Part shown: piece after piece, positions 8,565 to 19,027 of the stretch | Layout of the letters: each line of letters begins with the position of its first letter | How positions within the stretch are numbered: the first letter of the stretch is position 1 | From: Streptomyces fulvoviolaceus | Lineage (GTDB): Bacteria > Actinomycetota > Actinomycetes > Streptomycetales > Streptomycetaceae | Length of the DNA: 64,000 nucleotides | Direction: 5' to 3' | Assembly (NCBI RefSeq): GCF_000718165.1 | Contig: NZ_JOEY01000029.1 | Span: 1 to 64,000, forward strand | Notes under the pieces: generated by a model | Told to the model about the DNA's origin: nothing | Databases searched by the model: none | Seen by the model: only the letters and a program-made list of their open reading frames with translations | Made by a program: the position numbers and the translations under genes

Positions 8565-8942
8565 TCAGTCCCCATCGGGCAGGACGACGTTGAGCGCCCA
8601 GGACACGATCGAGATGATCAGGCCGCCGACGACCGCGGTCCAGAAGCCCTCGACGTGGAAGCTCAGGTCGAACGAGTCGGCCAGCCACGAGGTGAGCAGC
8701 AGCATCAGGGCGTTGACCACCAGGGTGATCAGGCCGAGCGTCAGGATGAACAGCGGGAAGGTGAGCAGCTTCACGATGGGCTTGACCAGGAAGTTCACCA
8801 GACCGAAGACCAGGGCGACGAGGAGCAGGGTCCAGATCTTCTTGCCCGTGCTGTCACCGGTCAGGGTGATCTTGTCGAGCAGCCATACGGCGACCGCCAG
8901 GGCGCCCGCGTTGGCGATCGTCTTGACTACGAAATTCTTCAT
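8565..8942 (-). CDS. Phage-holin-family (YvlD/DUF360-like) membrane protein
   Basis: A 125-aa protein made of four hydrophobic helices with short loops. The central VNFLVKPIVKLLTFPLFILT is characteristic of the YvlD/phage holin family IV group. It is not a prophage gene here; the family is chromosomal and of unknown or envelope-stress function in Gram-positives. It is first in an apparent operon with ptpA and is divergent from the cupin gene across 58 bp. Confidence 0.87.
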   Translation of the reverse strand: MKNFVVKTIANAGALAVAVWLLDKITLTGDSTGKKIWTLLLVALVFGLVNFLVKPIVKLLTFPLFILTLGLITLVVNALMLLLTSWLADSFDLSFHVEGFWTAVVGGLIISIVSWALNVVLPDGD

Positions 8943-9000
8943 GTGTCTGATCGTGGCAGAAGAGATCGGTTACGGGCACGGACGAGGGCGGAAGAAGTCG

Positions 9001-9318
9001 ATGAAGGCATTCCGGTTGGATGAACTGGAGGCGGAGCGCGCCGCCAACGACGGCGCCTACCTGCAGTTCCTGCGGGAGCGGAACATGTCGGTCGGCCTGT
9101 ACGCGCTCGACGCGGGCGAACGTGACCCCCAGCAGCCGCACAGCCAGGACGAGGTGTACTTCGTCGTGAGCGGCCGCGCAGCGATCACCGTGGGCATGGA
9201 GACCACCCAGGTGGCACGCGGCAGTGTGGTGTACGTACCGGCCGGAGTCGCCCACAAGTTCCACCACATCAGCGAGGACCTGAGGGTCATGGTGGTGTTC
9301 TCTCCACCGGAGAGCTGA
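9001..9318 (+). CDS. Small cupin-domain protein
   Basis: A 105-aa single-domain cupin. Motif 1 reads QPHSQDEVYFVVSG and motif 2 PAGVAHKFHHI, giving His and Glu ligands for one metal. The ATG at 9001 follows GGCGGAAGAAG. The frame stays open upstream to 8590 but that part is the antisense of the holin-like gene. The function is unknown; small cupins include isomerases and dioxygenases. Confidence 0.88.
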   Translation: MKAFRLDELEAERAANDGAYLQFLRERNMSVGLYALDAGERDPQQPHSQDEVYFVVSGRAAITVGMETTQVARGSVVYVPAGVAHKFHHISEDLRVMVVFSPPES

Positions 9319-9470
9319 CCTGCGGTCTCGGGGTTCCCTAGGGGATCAGTCAGGGGAGGACAAGGGATGCGAGGCCCCCGTCGGGCCCTCTCCCGCCCTA
9401 GCATCGAGTGCAGGACATCAGAAGATCCGGCGCCAGAGTGCCGGGCCGCAGAGAGGTGAGGACGAGGACG

Positions 9471-9683
9471 ATGCAAGAGATTCTGGCGGGACTGCCCTGG
9501 TGGGTGAAGTGGGTCGCGGTGCCGGTCATCGCCCTGGTCGTGTTCGGCGGCCTGATAGCCACTGTCGTCGGCTTCGTCATCGGTCTGCTCTTCAAGGCGC
9601 TGATCTTCGTGGCACTGGTCGGTGGACTGATCTACGTCGTACGGAAGTTCATGTCGAGCTCCTCGTCGCGCAGCGACTGGTGA
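9471..9683 (+). CDS. DUF5326-type small membrane protein
   Basis: A 70-aa protein, ATG at 9471 preceded by GAGGTGAGGACGAGG. It has two closely spaced transmembrane helices (WWVKWVAVPVIALVVFGGLI and FVIGLLFKALIFVALVGG) and a Ser-rich tail ending SRSDW. The sequence closely matches my memory of the streptomycete DUF5326 family, of unknown function. Confidence 0.85.
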   Translation: MQEILAGLPWWVKWVAVPVIALVVFGGLIATVVGFVIGLLFKALIFVALVGGLIYVVRKFMSSSSSRSDW

Positions 9684-9728
9684 GCGGCCGGGGCGAGCGA
9701 GGCGACCGGTGGAGGGCGCCGCAGGGCC

Positions 9729-9757
9729 ACCGGTGATCGGTAACAGGAATCACCGGT
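9729..9757 (+). terminator. Candidate terminator hairpin
   Basis: A 9-bp perfect stem (ACCGGTGAT, 9729-9737, with 9749-9757) 45 bp downstream of the DUF5326 gene and before ssgR. A smaller CCCTCG/AGGG hairpin follows. Confidence 0.6.
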
Positions 9758-9912
9758 TCCCTCGGGCGAGGGAAGTTTCCCGAACAGGCCGTATGCGTGC
9801 GGTGGCGGACCGTTAAAGTCCGGAATCGACGCGGGGACGACCCCGCGAGCGGAGTACACCCCCTCCCGTGTTCCCCCGCACGGGCTGCCCCCTCGCGCTC
9901 CGGGAGTGACCC

Positions 9913-10824
9913 TTGGCCACGGTTGACACCGCACTCACAGAGTTCCACGTACCCGTGCAGACGACATCTCCCGCACAGGTGCCCTCTCCGGTACAACAGC
10001 CGGCGTCTCCCGCGCAGAGGCCGTCCTCTGCGCAACGGCGCGCGGCACCTCCCCCCGAGCAGCCCGAACAGGCCCACTCCGCGACCCTGATCGGGTCCGT
10101 CCAGCGCGCGATGCGCCTGCTGGAATCCGTCGCCGGGCACGAACACGGAGCCCCCGCCAAACAACTGGCCCGCGAGACGGGGCTGGCGCTCCCCACGGCG
10201 TACCACCTGCTGCGCACCCTCGTGCACGAGGGCTATCTACGGCGCGACAAAGGGCTGTTCTTCCTCGGCGAGGCGGCCGAGCGGCTGAGCAGCAGTGGAG
10301 CCCAGCAGAAACGTCGCAGCACGGTCGTCGACGCGCTCGCTCAATGGCGCGACGCGATCGGCGTACCCATTTACTACGCGTTGTACCGCGACGGCGAGAT
10401 CGAGACCGTCTGCGTCTCCGACACCCCGGGCAATCCGGCGGTCGAGGAGTGGGCCGACTTCCGGGAGACCGGACACGCGCACGCCATCGGGCAGTGCCTG
10501 CTGGCGCAGTTGGGCGAGGACGCCCGGCGCGACCACCTCGACCGCTACCCCGTGCAGTCCATCACTCCGTACACGGTGCGCGACAACCACAGCCTGCTGC
10601 GGCGCCTCGAACGGACGCGGCGTATGGACCCGGTGATCGAGCGTCAGGAGTACGCGCTGGGGACGGTCTGCGCGGCGATTCCGATTACGTTGGGTAACAA
10701 CGCGGCGACGATTGCCATCTCCCTGCCTGCTCATCAGGCCGATCGGCTGCCAGCGGCCACCCAGCAGCTGCAAGGAGAAATCGGACGCCTGCTGGGGTCG
10801 CTGGCGATCTCTATCAGTATCTGA
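9913..10824 (+). CDS. ssgR: IclR-family regulator SsgR, activator of ssgA
   Basis: A 303-aa frame. Residues 1-55 are a Pro/Gln/Ala-rich linker, followed by an IclR winged HTH (IGSVQRAMRLLESVAG to about residue 125; LARETGLALPTAYHLLRTL is the recognition region) and an effector domain. The position directly upstream of ssgA on the same strand matches SsgR of Streptomyces coelicolor, the dedicated activator of ssgA. The TTG at 9913 has a GGGAG SD, but the low-complexity start suggests the true start may be later. Confidence 0.88.
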   Translation: MATVDTALTEFHVPVQTTSPAQVPSPVQQPASPAQRPSSAQRRAAPPPEQPEQAHSATLIGSVQRAMRLLESVAGHEHGAPAKQLARETGLALPTAYHLLRTLVHEGYLRRDKGLFFLGEAAERLSSSGAQQKRRSTVVDALAQWRDAIGVPIYYALYRDGEIETVCVSDTPGNPAVEEWADFRETGHAHAIGQCLLAQLGEDARRDHLDRYPVQSITPYTVRDNHSLLRRLERTRRMDPVIERQEYALGTVCAAIPITLGNNAATIAISLPAHQADRLPAATQQLQGEIGRLLGSLAISISI

Positions 10825-10923
10825 AAACTCACTCCTTGTGATCTGCTGTGTACGTTCAGCAAGATGCCACCAGTGTCAGAGGGATCATTCCCGGCCAGTC
10901 GAAGGCAGATGACGGGGTAGGCG

Positions 10924-11361
10924 ATGCGTGAGTCCGTACAGGCAGAGGTCATGATGAGCTTTCTCGTGTCCGAGGAGCTCTCCTTCCGCATCCCCGTGGA
11001 GCTGCGTTATGAGGCCTGCGATCCCTATGCCGTGCGGCTGACTTTCCATTTGCCGGGTGATGCCCCGGTGACCTGGGCCTTCGGCCGCGAGCTGCTGATC
11101 GACGGCGTGGGGCGGCCGTGTGGGGAGGGGGACGTACGGGTCGCGCCCGCCGAGCCCGACTCGCTGGGCGAGGTGCTGATCAGGCTTCAGGTCGGCAGCG
11201 ACCAGGCGCTGTTCCGCTCGTCGACGGCACCGCTCATCGCGTTCCTCGACCGCACCGACAAGCTGGTGCCGCTGGGTCAGGAGGGGGCGCTCGCCGACTT
11301 CGACGCCCACCTCGACGAGGCGCTGGACCGCATCCTGGCGGAGGAACAGAGCGCGGGCTGA
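10924..11361 (+). CDS. ssgA: Sporulation-specific cell-division activator SsgA
   Basis: A 145-aa SsgA-like protein (SALP), a family unique to sporulating actinomycetes. Recognisable features are SFLVSEELSFRIPVELRYE, PYAVRLTFHLPGD and VTWAFGRELL. SsgA marks sites of septation and branching and helps recruit SsgB and FtsZ in aerial hyphae. The ATG at 10924 has GGGGTAGG upstream; an internal MMSFLVSEE start is possible. It lies 99 bp after ssgR, which probably activates it. Confidence 0.96.
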   Translation: MRESVQAEVMMSFLVSEELSFRIPVELRYEACDPYAVRLTFHLPGDAPVTWAFGRELLIDGVGRPCGEGDVRVAPAEPDSLGEVLIRLQVGSDQALFRSSTAPLIAFLDRTDKLVPLGQEGALADFDAHLDEALDRILAEEQSAG

Positions 11362-11411
11362 AGGGCTACGGCGATGAAGGTGCCGGAACGCTTCAGCACG
11401 GCGCGGGGGTG

Positions 11412-11433
11412 CGCGCAGTAACGCTTCTGCGCG
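11412..11433. terminator. Terminator hairpin between convergent genes
   Basis: A 7-bp stem CGCGCAG / CTGCGCG with an 8-nt loop, between the ssgA and YibE/F stops. Confidence 0.6.
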
Positions 11434-11465
11434 AGCCCGGGGCCCGCTCGTGGCGGCCCCTCAGG

Positions 11466-13022
11466 TCAGCGCTTGCGCCGCCGCCCCCTGCCGCCTCCGC
11501 GCGCGGGGGCCGCCGGAGCCGGCCGACCGCCCGCCATCGCCGGCGCAGCGGCCGTCTCCGGCCCCGGACGGTCGGCCGCGACCACCAGGGCGGCGAGCAG
11601 CGTGGTGACCGGAACCGAGGCGACCAGACCGATCGAGCCCACCAGCGTGCGCACGATCTCCTCCGCGACGAGTTCGCTGTTGGCGACCGTCCCCACGCTG
11701 CTCTGTGCGATCGAGAAGAGCAGCAGCAGTGGCAGCGCGGCGCCCGCGTAGGCGAGGACGAGCGTGTTGACGACGGACGCGATGTGGTCGCGGCCGATAC
11801 GGATGCCGGCCCGGTACAGCCCGCGCCAGCCCATCGTCGGATTCGCCTCGTGCAGCTCCCACACCGCCGACGTCTGGGTGACCGTCACGTCGTCGAGGAC
11901 ACCGAGCGAACCGATGATGACGCCGGCGAGCAGCAGACCGCTCATGTCGATCGACGGATACAGGCCGTGGATCAGGCCGGTGTTGTCGTCCGTGTTGCCG
12001 GTGAGCGCGGCCCAGCCGATGAACCCCGACCCCAGAACGCCGATCAGCAGCAGCGAGAGCAGGGTGCCGAGCACCGCCACGGACGTACGGGCCGACAGTC
12101 CGTGGCACATGTACAGGGCGATCAGCATGATGGCGCTCGCCCCGATCACCGCCACGACCAGCGGGTTCGAGCCCTGCAGGATCGCCGGCAGGATGAAGAA
12201 GGTCAGGATCAGGAAGCTGACGGCCAGAGCGACCAGCGCCATGACACCGCGCATCCGGCCCACCACTACGACGACGAGCGCGAAGATGCCGGCGAGCAGC
12301 GCCATCGGGAGCCTGCGGTTCACGTCGGTGACCGAGTACTGCAGGTCCTTGGGCGCGGAAGGCTCGTACGCGACCACGACCTTCTCGCCCTCGTGCAACT
12401 GCCGTGACTGGTCCGGCTGGACGATCTCCGTGAAGGTACGGCCCTTGTCGTCGCCGGTGTCGACGCGGATCGTCGCCTTCTTGCAGGTGCCGTTCGCCTG
12501 CTGCTCCGCGGAGGAGCCCTCGGCGGTGGAGGTGTCGCCGGTCGGGGTCTCCCCCGAGGCGTTCACCGACTTGCAGCTCAGGCTCACGACCTTGGTGACC
12601 GTGGCCTGCTGGGTCTGCCGATCGAAGCCGACGCCCGTGCGCTCGTGCGGAGGTGCGCCACCGGGCCACAGCACGACCAGCCCGACCACCACCGCCACGC
12701 CGAACGGGATGAGGATCGCGGCGATGACCTTGCGCAGGTGCTTGGAGACGGGGGCCGCCGGTCCGTGGCTGTGACTGTGCCCGTGCCCGCCGCCGGACCC
12801 GGGACCGTGCCCGCCTCCCGGACCGTGACCGTGTCCGTCGCCACCCGATCCAGGACTGTCGTGCCCGTGCCCGTGCCCGTCGCCGGATCCAGGACCATGG
12901 CCGTGCCCGTCACCGGAACCCGGGCCGTCTCCACGGCCATTGCCGTTTCCGGGGCCGCTTCCGGGGCCCGGCCGACGTGGCGGCTCGGGCGGTGGGTACG
13001 GGGGCTGATGCGTCGTGGTCAC
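11466..13022 (-). CDS. YibE/F-family membrane protein with Gly-His-rich N-terminus
   Basis: A 518-aa protein. Residues 1-90 are cytoplasmic and extremely rich in Gly, His, Pro and Asp (repeats of GHGHGPGSGD and HGHSHSHG), a likely metal-binding or disordered tail. Helix 1 (AAILIPFGVAVVVGLVVLW) is followed by a roughly 120-residue extracytoplasmic domain and then seven or so helices of the YibE/F family, including the GVLDDVTVTQTSAVWELHEANP segment. The family is unassigned functionally. It is convergent with ssgA and divergent from the thiC riboswitch. Confidence 0.88.
   Translation of the reverse strand: MTTTHQPPYPPPEPPRRPGPGSGPGNGNGRGDGPGSGDGHGHGPGSGDGHGHGHDSPGSGGDGHGHGPGGGHGPGSGGGHGHSHSHGPAAPVSKHLRKVIAAILIPFGVAVVVGLVVLWPGGAPPHERTGVGFDRQTQQATVTKVVSLSCKSVNASGETPTGDTSTAEGSSAEQQANGTCKKATIRVDTGDDKGRTFTEIVQPDQSRQLHEGEKVVVAYEPSAPKDLQYSVTDVNRRLPMALLAGIFALVVVVVGRMRGVMALVALAVSFLILTFFILPAILQGSNPLVVAVIGASAIMLIALYMCHGLSARTSVAVLGTLLSLLLIGVLGSGFIGWAALTGNTDDNTGLIHGLYPSIDMSGLLLAGVIIGSLGVLDDVTVTQTSAVWELHEANPTMGWRGLYRAGIRIGRDHIASVVNTLVLAYAGAALPLLLLFSIAQSSVGTVANSELVAEEIVRTLVGSIGLVASVPVTTLLAALVVAADRPGPETAAAPAMAGGRPAPAAPARGGGRGRRRKR
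12770..12985 (-). repeat. In-gene GC-rich repeats encoding Gly-His tracts
   Basis: Degenerate short repeats (CCGTGCCCGTG-like on the plus strand) encode the GHGHG/GPGSG tail of the YibE/F protein. This is coding repeat, not a CRISPR or intergenic array. Confidence 0.8.
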
Positions 13023-13098
13023 CGCCCGATCATCGCAAGAACGGCAAGGGCCCTCTGTTCACCGCGCCCGAATTGACGCTAGCGTGGGGGCACCTTTG

Positions 13099-15081
<1,983 letters not shown>

Positions 15082-15120
15082 CGTCGACGTACCGCCGAAG
15101 GGCGGCCCGAAGCCGGGTCT

Positions 15121-15155
15121 TCGGCTTGCGCTCCCCGCGCGGGGGCGCAAGCCGA
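15121..15155. terminator. Bidirectional terminator
   Basis: A perfect 11-bp stem TCGGCTTGCGC (15121-15131) / 15145-15155 with a GC-rich loop, between convergent thiC and the next gene. Confidence 0.8.
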
Positions 15156-15159
15156 GGGG

Positions 15160-16017
15160 CTACTCCGGCTGGTGTTCTGGCCCCCCGTAGTCCGGGCTGG
15201 TGTAGTCCGGGCTACTGAAGCTGGGGCGTGAGCCGGTGGCTCCGTCGTCCGGGCTGCTGAAGCCGGGGCGGCCGTAGCCGAGGTGCGGCATCCGGCTGGG
15301 CGACGTCGGCGGTGCCGTGTGGTGCAGTGCGGCGGTGCCGGGGTCGGCCAGTGCCTCCCGGAGGAAGGGGAGGATGCCACGCTCCAGCAGGGCCTCGCGC
15401 CAGGCTTCCCTGGCCCGGGCCACCTCCCCGCTCATCTCGCCGTACGGACCGGCTTCGAGCGAGGGCCGGTTGCGCAGGGCGGTGAGGAGCAGCATGACTG
15501 CGGCGACGAGGATCGCGGCCGCGGTCATGGCGCCGAACACCCAACCGGCGGTGAGCATGGTCTGGGCGAACGCCGGCTCCGGGTCGAGCATCTTCAGGCT
15601 GTAGCCCACAAGCAGGAAGATCGCAGCGGCGATTCCGGCAAGGACGGGTGTCAGGACCGCGACGACGGCGACGGCGCCCGCGCCGGCGGTCTCGGCGACC
15701 TCTCCCATGGTGGTGGCGAGCCCCATCGCGCTCGTGCCCGACTCGGCGGGGCCGGGTTCGTGCACGGACGACAGGGTGGACGGCGCCGGACGGCGCTGTT
15801 CCTCGCGGACCTTCACGTAGTGCTGGTACTCGGACGCCGCGGCCACCGTGATGAGTGCGGTGGCGTTGAGCGCCATGGTGCGCAGCTGTTCGGGATTGAG
15901 CCGCTGTCCCACAGCGGCCAGCTCCTGGCGGTGTGGTGCGGAGCGCAGCGCCTCATCGAGGATCCGCTCGTATTCCTGGCGGTCCTCGCTCAGCAGGTGC
16001 TGCGGAACGCTGTTCAT
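15160..16017 (-). CDS. Streptomycete integral membrane protein, unknown function
   Basis: A 285-aa protein not recognised beyond being typical of Streptomyces. The N-terminal half is helical and soluble (QEYERILDEALRSAPHRQEL). Two hydrophobic segments follow around residues 125-150 and 170-195. The C-terminal tail has short degenerate repeats (FSSPDDGA, FSSPDYTSPDYGGP). The ATG at 16017 is six bases after GGGGG and is preferred to the ATG at 16023. Confidence 0.72.
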   Translation of the reverse strand: MNSVPQHLLSEDRQEYERILDEALRSAPHRQELAAVGQRLNPEQLRTMALNATALITVAAASEYQHYVKVREEQRRPAPSTLSSVHEPGPAESGTSAMGLATTMGEVAETAGAGAVAVVAVLTPVLAGIAAAIFLLVGYSLKMLDPEPAFAQTMLTAGWVFGAMTAAAILVAAVMLLLTALRNRPSLEAGPYGEMSGEVARAREAWREALLERGILPFLREALADPGTAALHHTAPPTSPSRMPHLGYGRPGFSSPDDGATGSRPSFSSPDYTSPDYGGPEHQPE

Positions 16018-16216
16018 GTGCATCCCCCGATGCTCCGTAGGGCTTGGGGCTCGCATGACTACGAGCCGTCGGGCAGAAACGGAGGGGAGCCTGCTACGGA
16101 TAAGCCGATGGTAGAGCGGTGACGGCACGCGGTGACAGGGGGTTTCCAGAAATTGGCCCCTGGCCTGCGCCGTCTCCCGTCAGTCCTTCATGGGGGATCG
16201 CCTGCCCTGTGAACGT

Positions 16217-17293
16217 TCAGATATCCAGGGGAAGTTGCTGGACCAGCAGTTTTCCGGCCATGGTCACGCCACCGTCCATCGCGATGGCCAGTCCGCTCGC
16301 GTAGACATGCGGTCCCTCGACCAGGGGACCGGACCCGTCCTCGCCGTCCTCGGAGCCGACGTCGCCCACCAGGTACGGAATCGGGCTGTGGCCGTGAACG
16401 ATGCGGGTGCCGCCGTACGTATCGAGAAGGGAGCGCACGTGGTCGGCGCCGCCCTCGTCGCGGAAGGAGAAGCGCTTGGTGAACTTGCGGAACAGGTCCC
16501 ACACCTCGTCCGCGTCGTTGCGCGTGAGCGTCTCGCGGACTCTGTCGTTGACCGCTTCGATCGAGTCGCCGTAGTCGAGGTAGGCGGTGGTGTCGGAGTG
16601 CACGAGCAGATGCCCGTCGACCGCCTCCATGGCGTCCAGGCGGGCCATCCACTGCAGGTGGTGGTCCTGGAGGCGGTCCATGTCGGTCTTCTGGCCGCCG
16701 TTGAGCAGCCAGGCGGCCTGGAAGGTGGCGGTGCCCGCGCCGGAGTTGACGGGGGTGTCGCCGAACCGCTTGGCGCCGAGCAGCAGCAGCTCGTGGTTGC
16801 CCATCAGGGCCTTGCAGTAGCCGCCGGCCGCGGCGGCCTCCGCGGACAGCCGCATCACGAGGTCGATGACGCCGATGCCGTCCGGGCCACGGTCGGTGAA
16901 GTCGCCGAGGAACCACAGCCGGGCGGTGCCCGCGCACCAGTTGCCCGCGGCGTCGATGAGGCCCTTCTCCTGGAGGGCGGCCACCAGTTCGTCGAGATAG
17001 CCGTGCACGTCACCGACGACGAACAGCGGACCCGGACCGCCCACGGGCACGGACGCCGGGTCGACGATCACCTGAAGCGTGTCACCCCGGTTGATGACGG
17101 GCAGGTCACGCTTGGTGGGTGTGTACCCCTCCGGATACACCTCGGGGTACGCCTCCTCGTGCGCCGGAACCACATCGCCCGGGTGTGCGCTGTGGTCGTA
17201 CGGACCGGTCTCATGGACGTACGCGGGCACCCGGAAGTCGCGCAACGTCGCCGTCCGCTCCGCCTCGGGTCCCTGACCGGCCCCCTGAGTCAT
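16217..17293 (-). CDS. Calcineurin-like metallophosphoesterase
   Basis: A 358-aa phosphatase. The ordered metal-binding motifs are GDVHGYLDEL (about residue 93), GDFTDRGPDGIG (about 125), GNHELLLLG (about 160) and HGHSPIPYL (about 290), which together define a PPP-like/ApaH-type dinuclear centre. Family members cleave phosphoproteins or Np4N; the substrate here is unknown. The ATG at 17293 is preceded by GGAGGGG. The N-terminal 80 residues are an unassigned extension. Confidence 0.92.
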   Translation of the reverse strand: MTQGAGQGPEAERTATLRDFRVPAYVHETGPYDHSAHPGDVVPAHEEAYPEVYPEGYTPTKRDLPVINRGDTLQVIVDPASVPVGGPGPLFVVGDVHGYLDELVAALQEKGLIDAAGNWCAGTARLWFLGDFTDRGPDGIGVIDLVMRLSAEAAAAGGYCKALMGNHELLLLGAKRFGDTPVNSGAGTATFQAAWLLNGGQKTDMDRLQDHHLQWMARLDAMEAVDGHLLVHSDTTAYLDYGDSIEAVNDRVRETLTRNDADEVWDLFRKFTKRFSFRDEGGADHVRSLLDTYGGTRIVHGHSPIPYLVGDVGSEDGEDGSGPLVEGPHVYASGLAIAMDGGVTMAGKLLVQQLPLDI

Positions 17294-17494
17294 CAGACCC
17301 CTCCACCATCGCGCCGCATCTGCACCGCATCGGACTGCCTGGTCGCAGCGGCCCGCGGTGTCGTGGGCCCATCATAGGAATGCGGATCGCGCCATGTGAT
17401 GACCCAGGGGTGGTGAATCGGAGCAAGACTCCTGTTCACCGCGGCTTTCGCCCCGATTGGGCAGGGCTTCGACCGCCTGCTGACAGCGCTAGTC

Positions 17495-18607
17495 CTACTC
17501 CTCTTCGGGTGATCGCGGAGGGCTGACCGTCGTGCGCGGTGGACGTCGCTGGGACGAGGTACGCACGATCAGCTCCGTCGGTATCACCTGCTCGACCGGT
17601 TGGTCCGATTCGACCCCCTCGATGGCGTCGATGAGGAGTTGGACCACCGCCGTGCCGATGCGGCGCGGTTTCAGCGAGAGCGTGGTGACGGGCGGCTCGG
17701 TGTTGGCGTACACCGTGGATTCGCTGCAGCAGACGATCAGCAGGTCGTCCGGGACGCGCAGCCCGTAGCGGCGGGCGGCGGCGAGCAGGTCGGTGCCGTT
17801 CGGGTCGAACAGGCCGTAGACGGCGTCGGGTCGGTCGGGGCGGGCGAGCAGCCGGTCGGCGGCGACGGCGCCCGCGCACGGATCGTGCGCCGGATAGGCC
17901 TCGTACACCGGATCCTGTCCTACGCGTTCGCACCAGCGCAGGTACGCGGTCGTCGACAGGTGGGTGTACGTGTCGGTCGTGGTCCCCGTCAGCAGGCCGA
18001 TGCGGCGGGCGCCGGCGGCGGCCAGGTGGTCGAGGATGCCGAGTACGGCGGCCTCGTGGTCGTTGTCGACCCAGGCGGTGACCGGCAGCGTGCCGGCCGG
18101 GCGGCCGTCGGAGACGACCGGTAAACCCTGCCGGACCAGTTCGCTGACCACTGGATCCTGGTCGGACGGGTCGATGACCACGGTCCCGTCGAGGGCGACG
18201 TTCGACCACACGTCGTGGCGCGAGGTCGCCGGGAGGATGACGAGGGCGTAGCCGCGGGCGAGCGCGGCCGAGGTGGCTGCGCGCGCCATCTCGGCGAAGT
18301 ACGCGAACTCGGTGAAGGTGAAAGGTTCATCCCCGTACGTCGTCACGGTCAGGCCGATGAGGCCCGACTTGCCGGTACGGAGAGTTCGGGCGGCGGCCGA
18401 CGGGCGGTAGCCCAGCCGGTCGGCGACTTCGCGGACATGGCGTCGGGTGGCGTCCGGGAGCCGGCCCTTGCCGTTGAGGGCATCGGAGACGGTAGTGATG
18501 GAGACTCCGGCGGCGGCGGCCACGTCTCTGATGCCCGCCCGTCCCGGCCGGTTGCCTCGACGTGAGGTTTCCGCGCGGCTCACCTGGTGCTTCCCTGCTG
18601 CTGTCAT
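17495..18607 (-). CDS. LacI-family transcriptional regulator
   Basis: A 370-aa repressor. The HTH is at residues 24-45 (IRDVAAAAGVSITTVSDALNG) with the hinge helix region SAAARTLRTG, then a sugar-binding-type effector domain. The ATG at 18607 lacks a good SD; upstream in-frame codons to 18673 look non-coding. No sugar transporter is adjacent, so its ligand and targets are not evident. Confidence 0.92.
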   Translation of the reverse strand: MTAAGKHQVSRAETSRRGNRPGRAGIRDVAAAAGVSITTVSDALNGKGRLPDATRRHVREVADRLGYRPSAAARTLRTGKSGLIGLTVTTYGDEPFTFTEFAYFAEMARAATSAALARGYALVILPATSRHDVWSNVALDGTVVIDPSDQDPVVSELVRQGLPVVSDGRPAGTLPVTAWVDNDHEAAVLGILDHLAAAGARRIGLLTGTTTDTYTHLSTTAYLRWCERVGQDPVYEAYPAHDPCAGAVAADRLLARPDRPDAVYGLFDPNGTDLLAAARRYGLRVPDDLLIVCCSESTVYANTEPPVTTLSLKPRRIGTAVVQLLIDAIEGVESDQPVEQVIPTELIVRTSSQRRPPRTTVSPPRSPEEE

Positions 18608-19027
18608 GGCGAGCCGATAGTAGGGCTCATGCGGTGGGGTAGGGCGGACGCATATGCACGCGTTGACAGGCACGTTTCTGCATGGTCATCAGGCATCAAA
18701 CTCCTTGGAAATAAAGGGAGTTAAACGATGCAATGGCACTACGTGACTTGTCGGCCCGCACAAGCCTGCCAAGTCCCCCATGTTTCGAAGAGGTCTCAAC
18801 TCACCTTCACGGGGGATGCGCGCCACGGCGCGAGCCACCGGCGCATAGATATATGTGACCGCGCCCCCCGATTCGTCTGGCTTCGTACGACGATGCCCCT
18901 GATGCGGGTGGGACGGGTGAGGTCAGAGGCCTCAGCGGTACGAGGTCGCTCCGCACCGGTACGCACGGGCGCCCAATCCTCATAAGGTGAGGAGTATTGG
19001 TAGCTGGTGGTCATGAGGAGGACTGCG
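18608..19027. other. Intergenic stretch between lacI-type gene and hisC
   Basis: A 420-bp spacer, locally AT-rich around 18690-18730. It contains TTGACA (18663-18668) as a possible -35 box and a short hairpin ACTCC (18700-18704) / GGAGT (18717-18721) that would mask the SD of a small plus-strand frame beginning at 18728. The rest shows no strong signal. Confidence 0.5.
18728..18985 (+). CDS. Possible small ORF (85 aa), doubtful
   Basis: The ATG at 18728 is preceded by AAGGGAG at good spacing. The product (MQWHYVTCRPAQACQ...) matches nothing I know. Third-position GC looks well below that of neighbouring genes, so it may be non-coding or a leader. It ends 42 bp before the hisC start. Confidence 0.2.
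   Translation: MQWHYVTCRPAQACQVPHVSKRSQLTFTGDARHGASHRRIDICDRAPRFVWLRTTMPLMRVGRVRSEASAVRGRSAPVRTGAQSS

Noticed and set aside
8565..8942. A prophage remnant, suggested by the holin-family name
   Set aside because: No other phage genes, and the YvlD-type family is chromosomal in many Gram-positive bacteria.
12770..12985. Short repeats that could suggest a CRISPR array
   Set aside because: They are irregular, lie inside the YibE/F reading frame and encode Gly-His tracts; no leader or cas genes.
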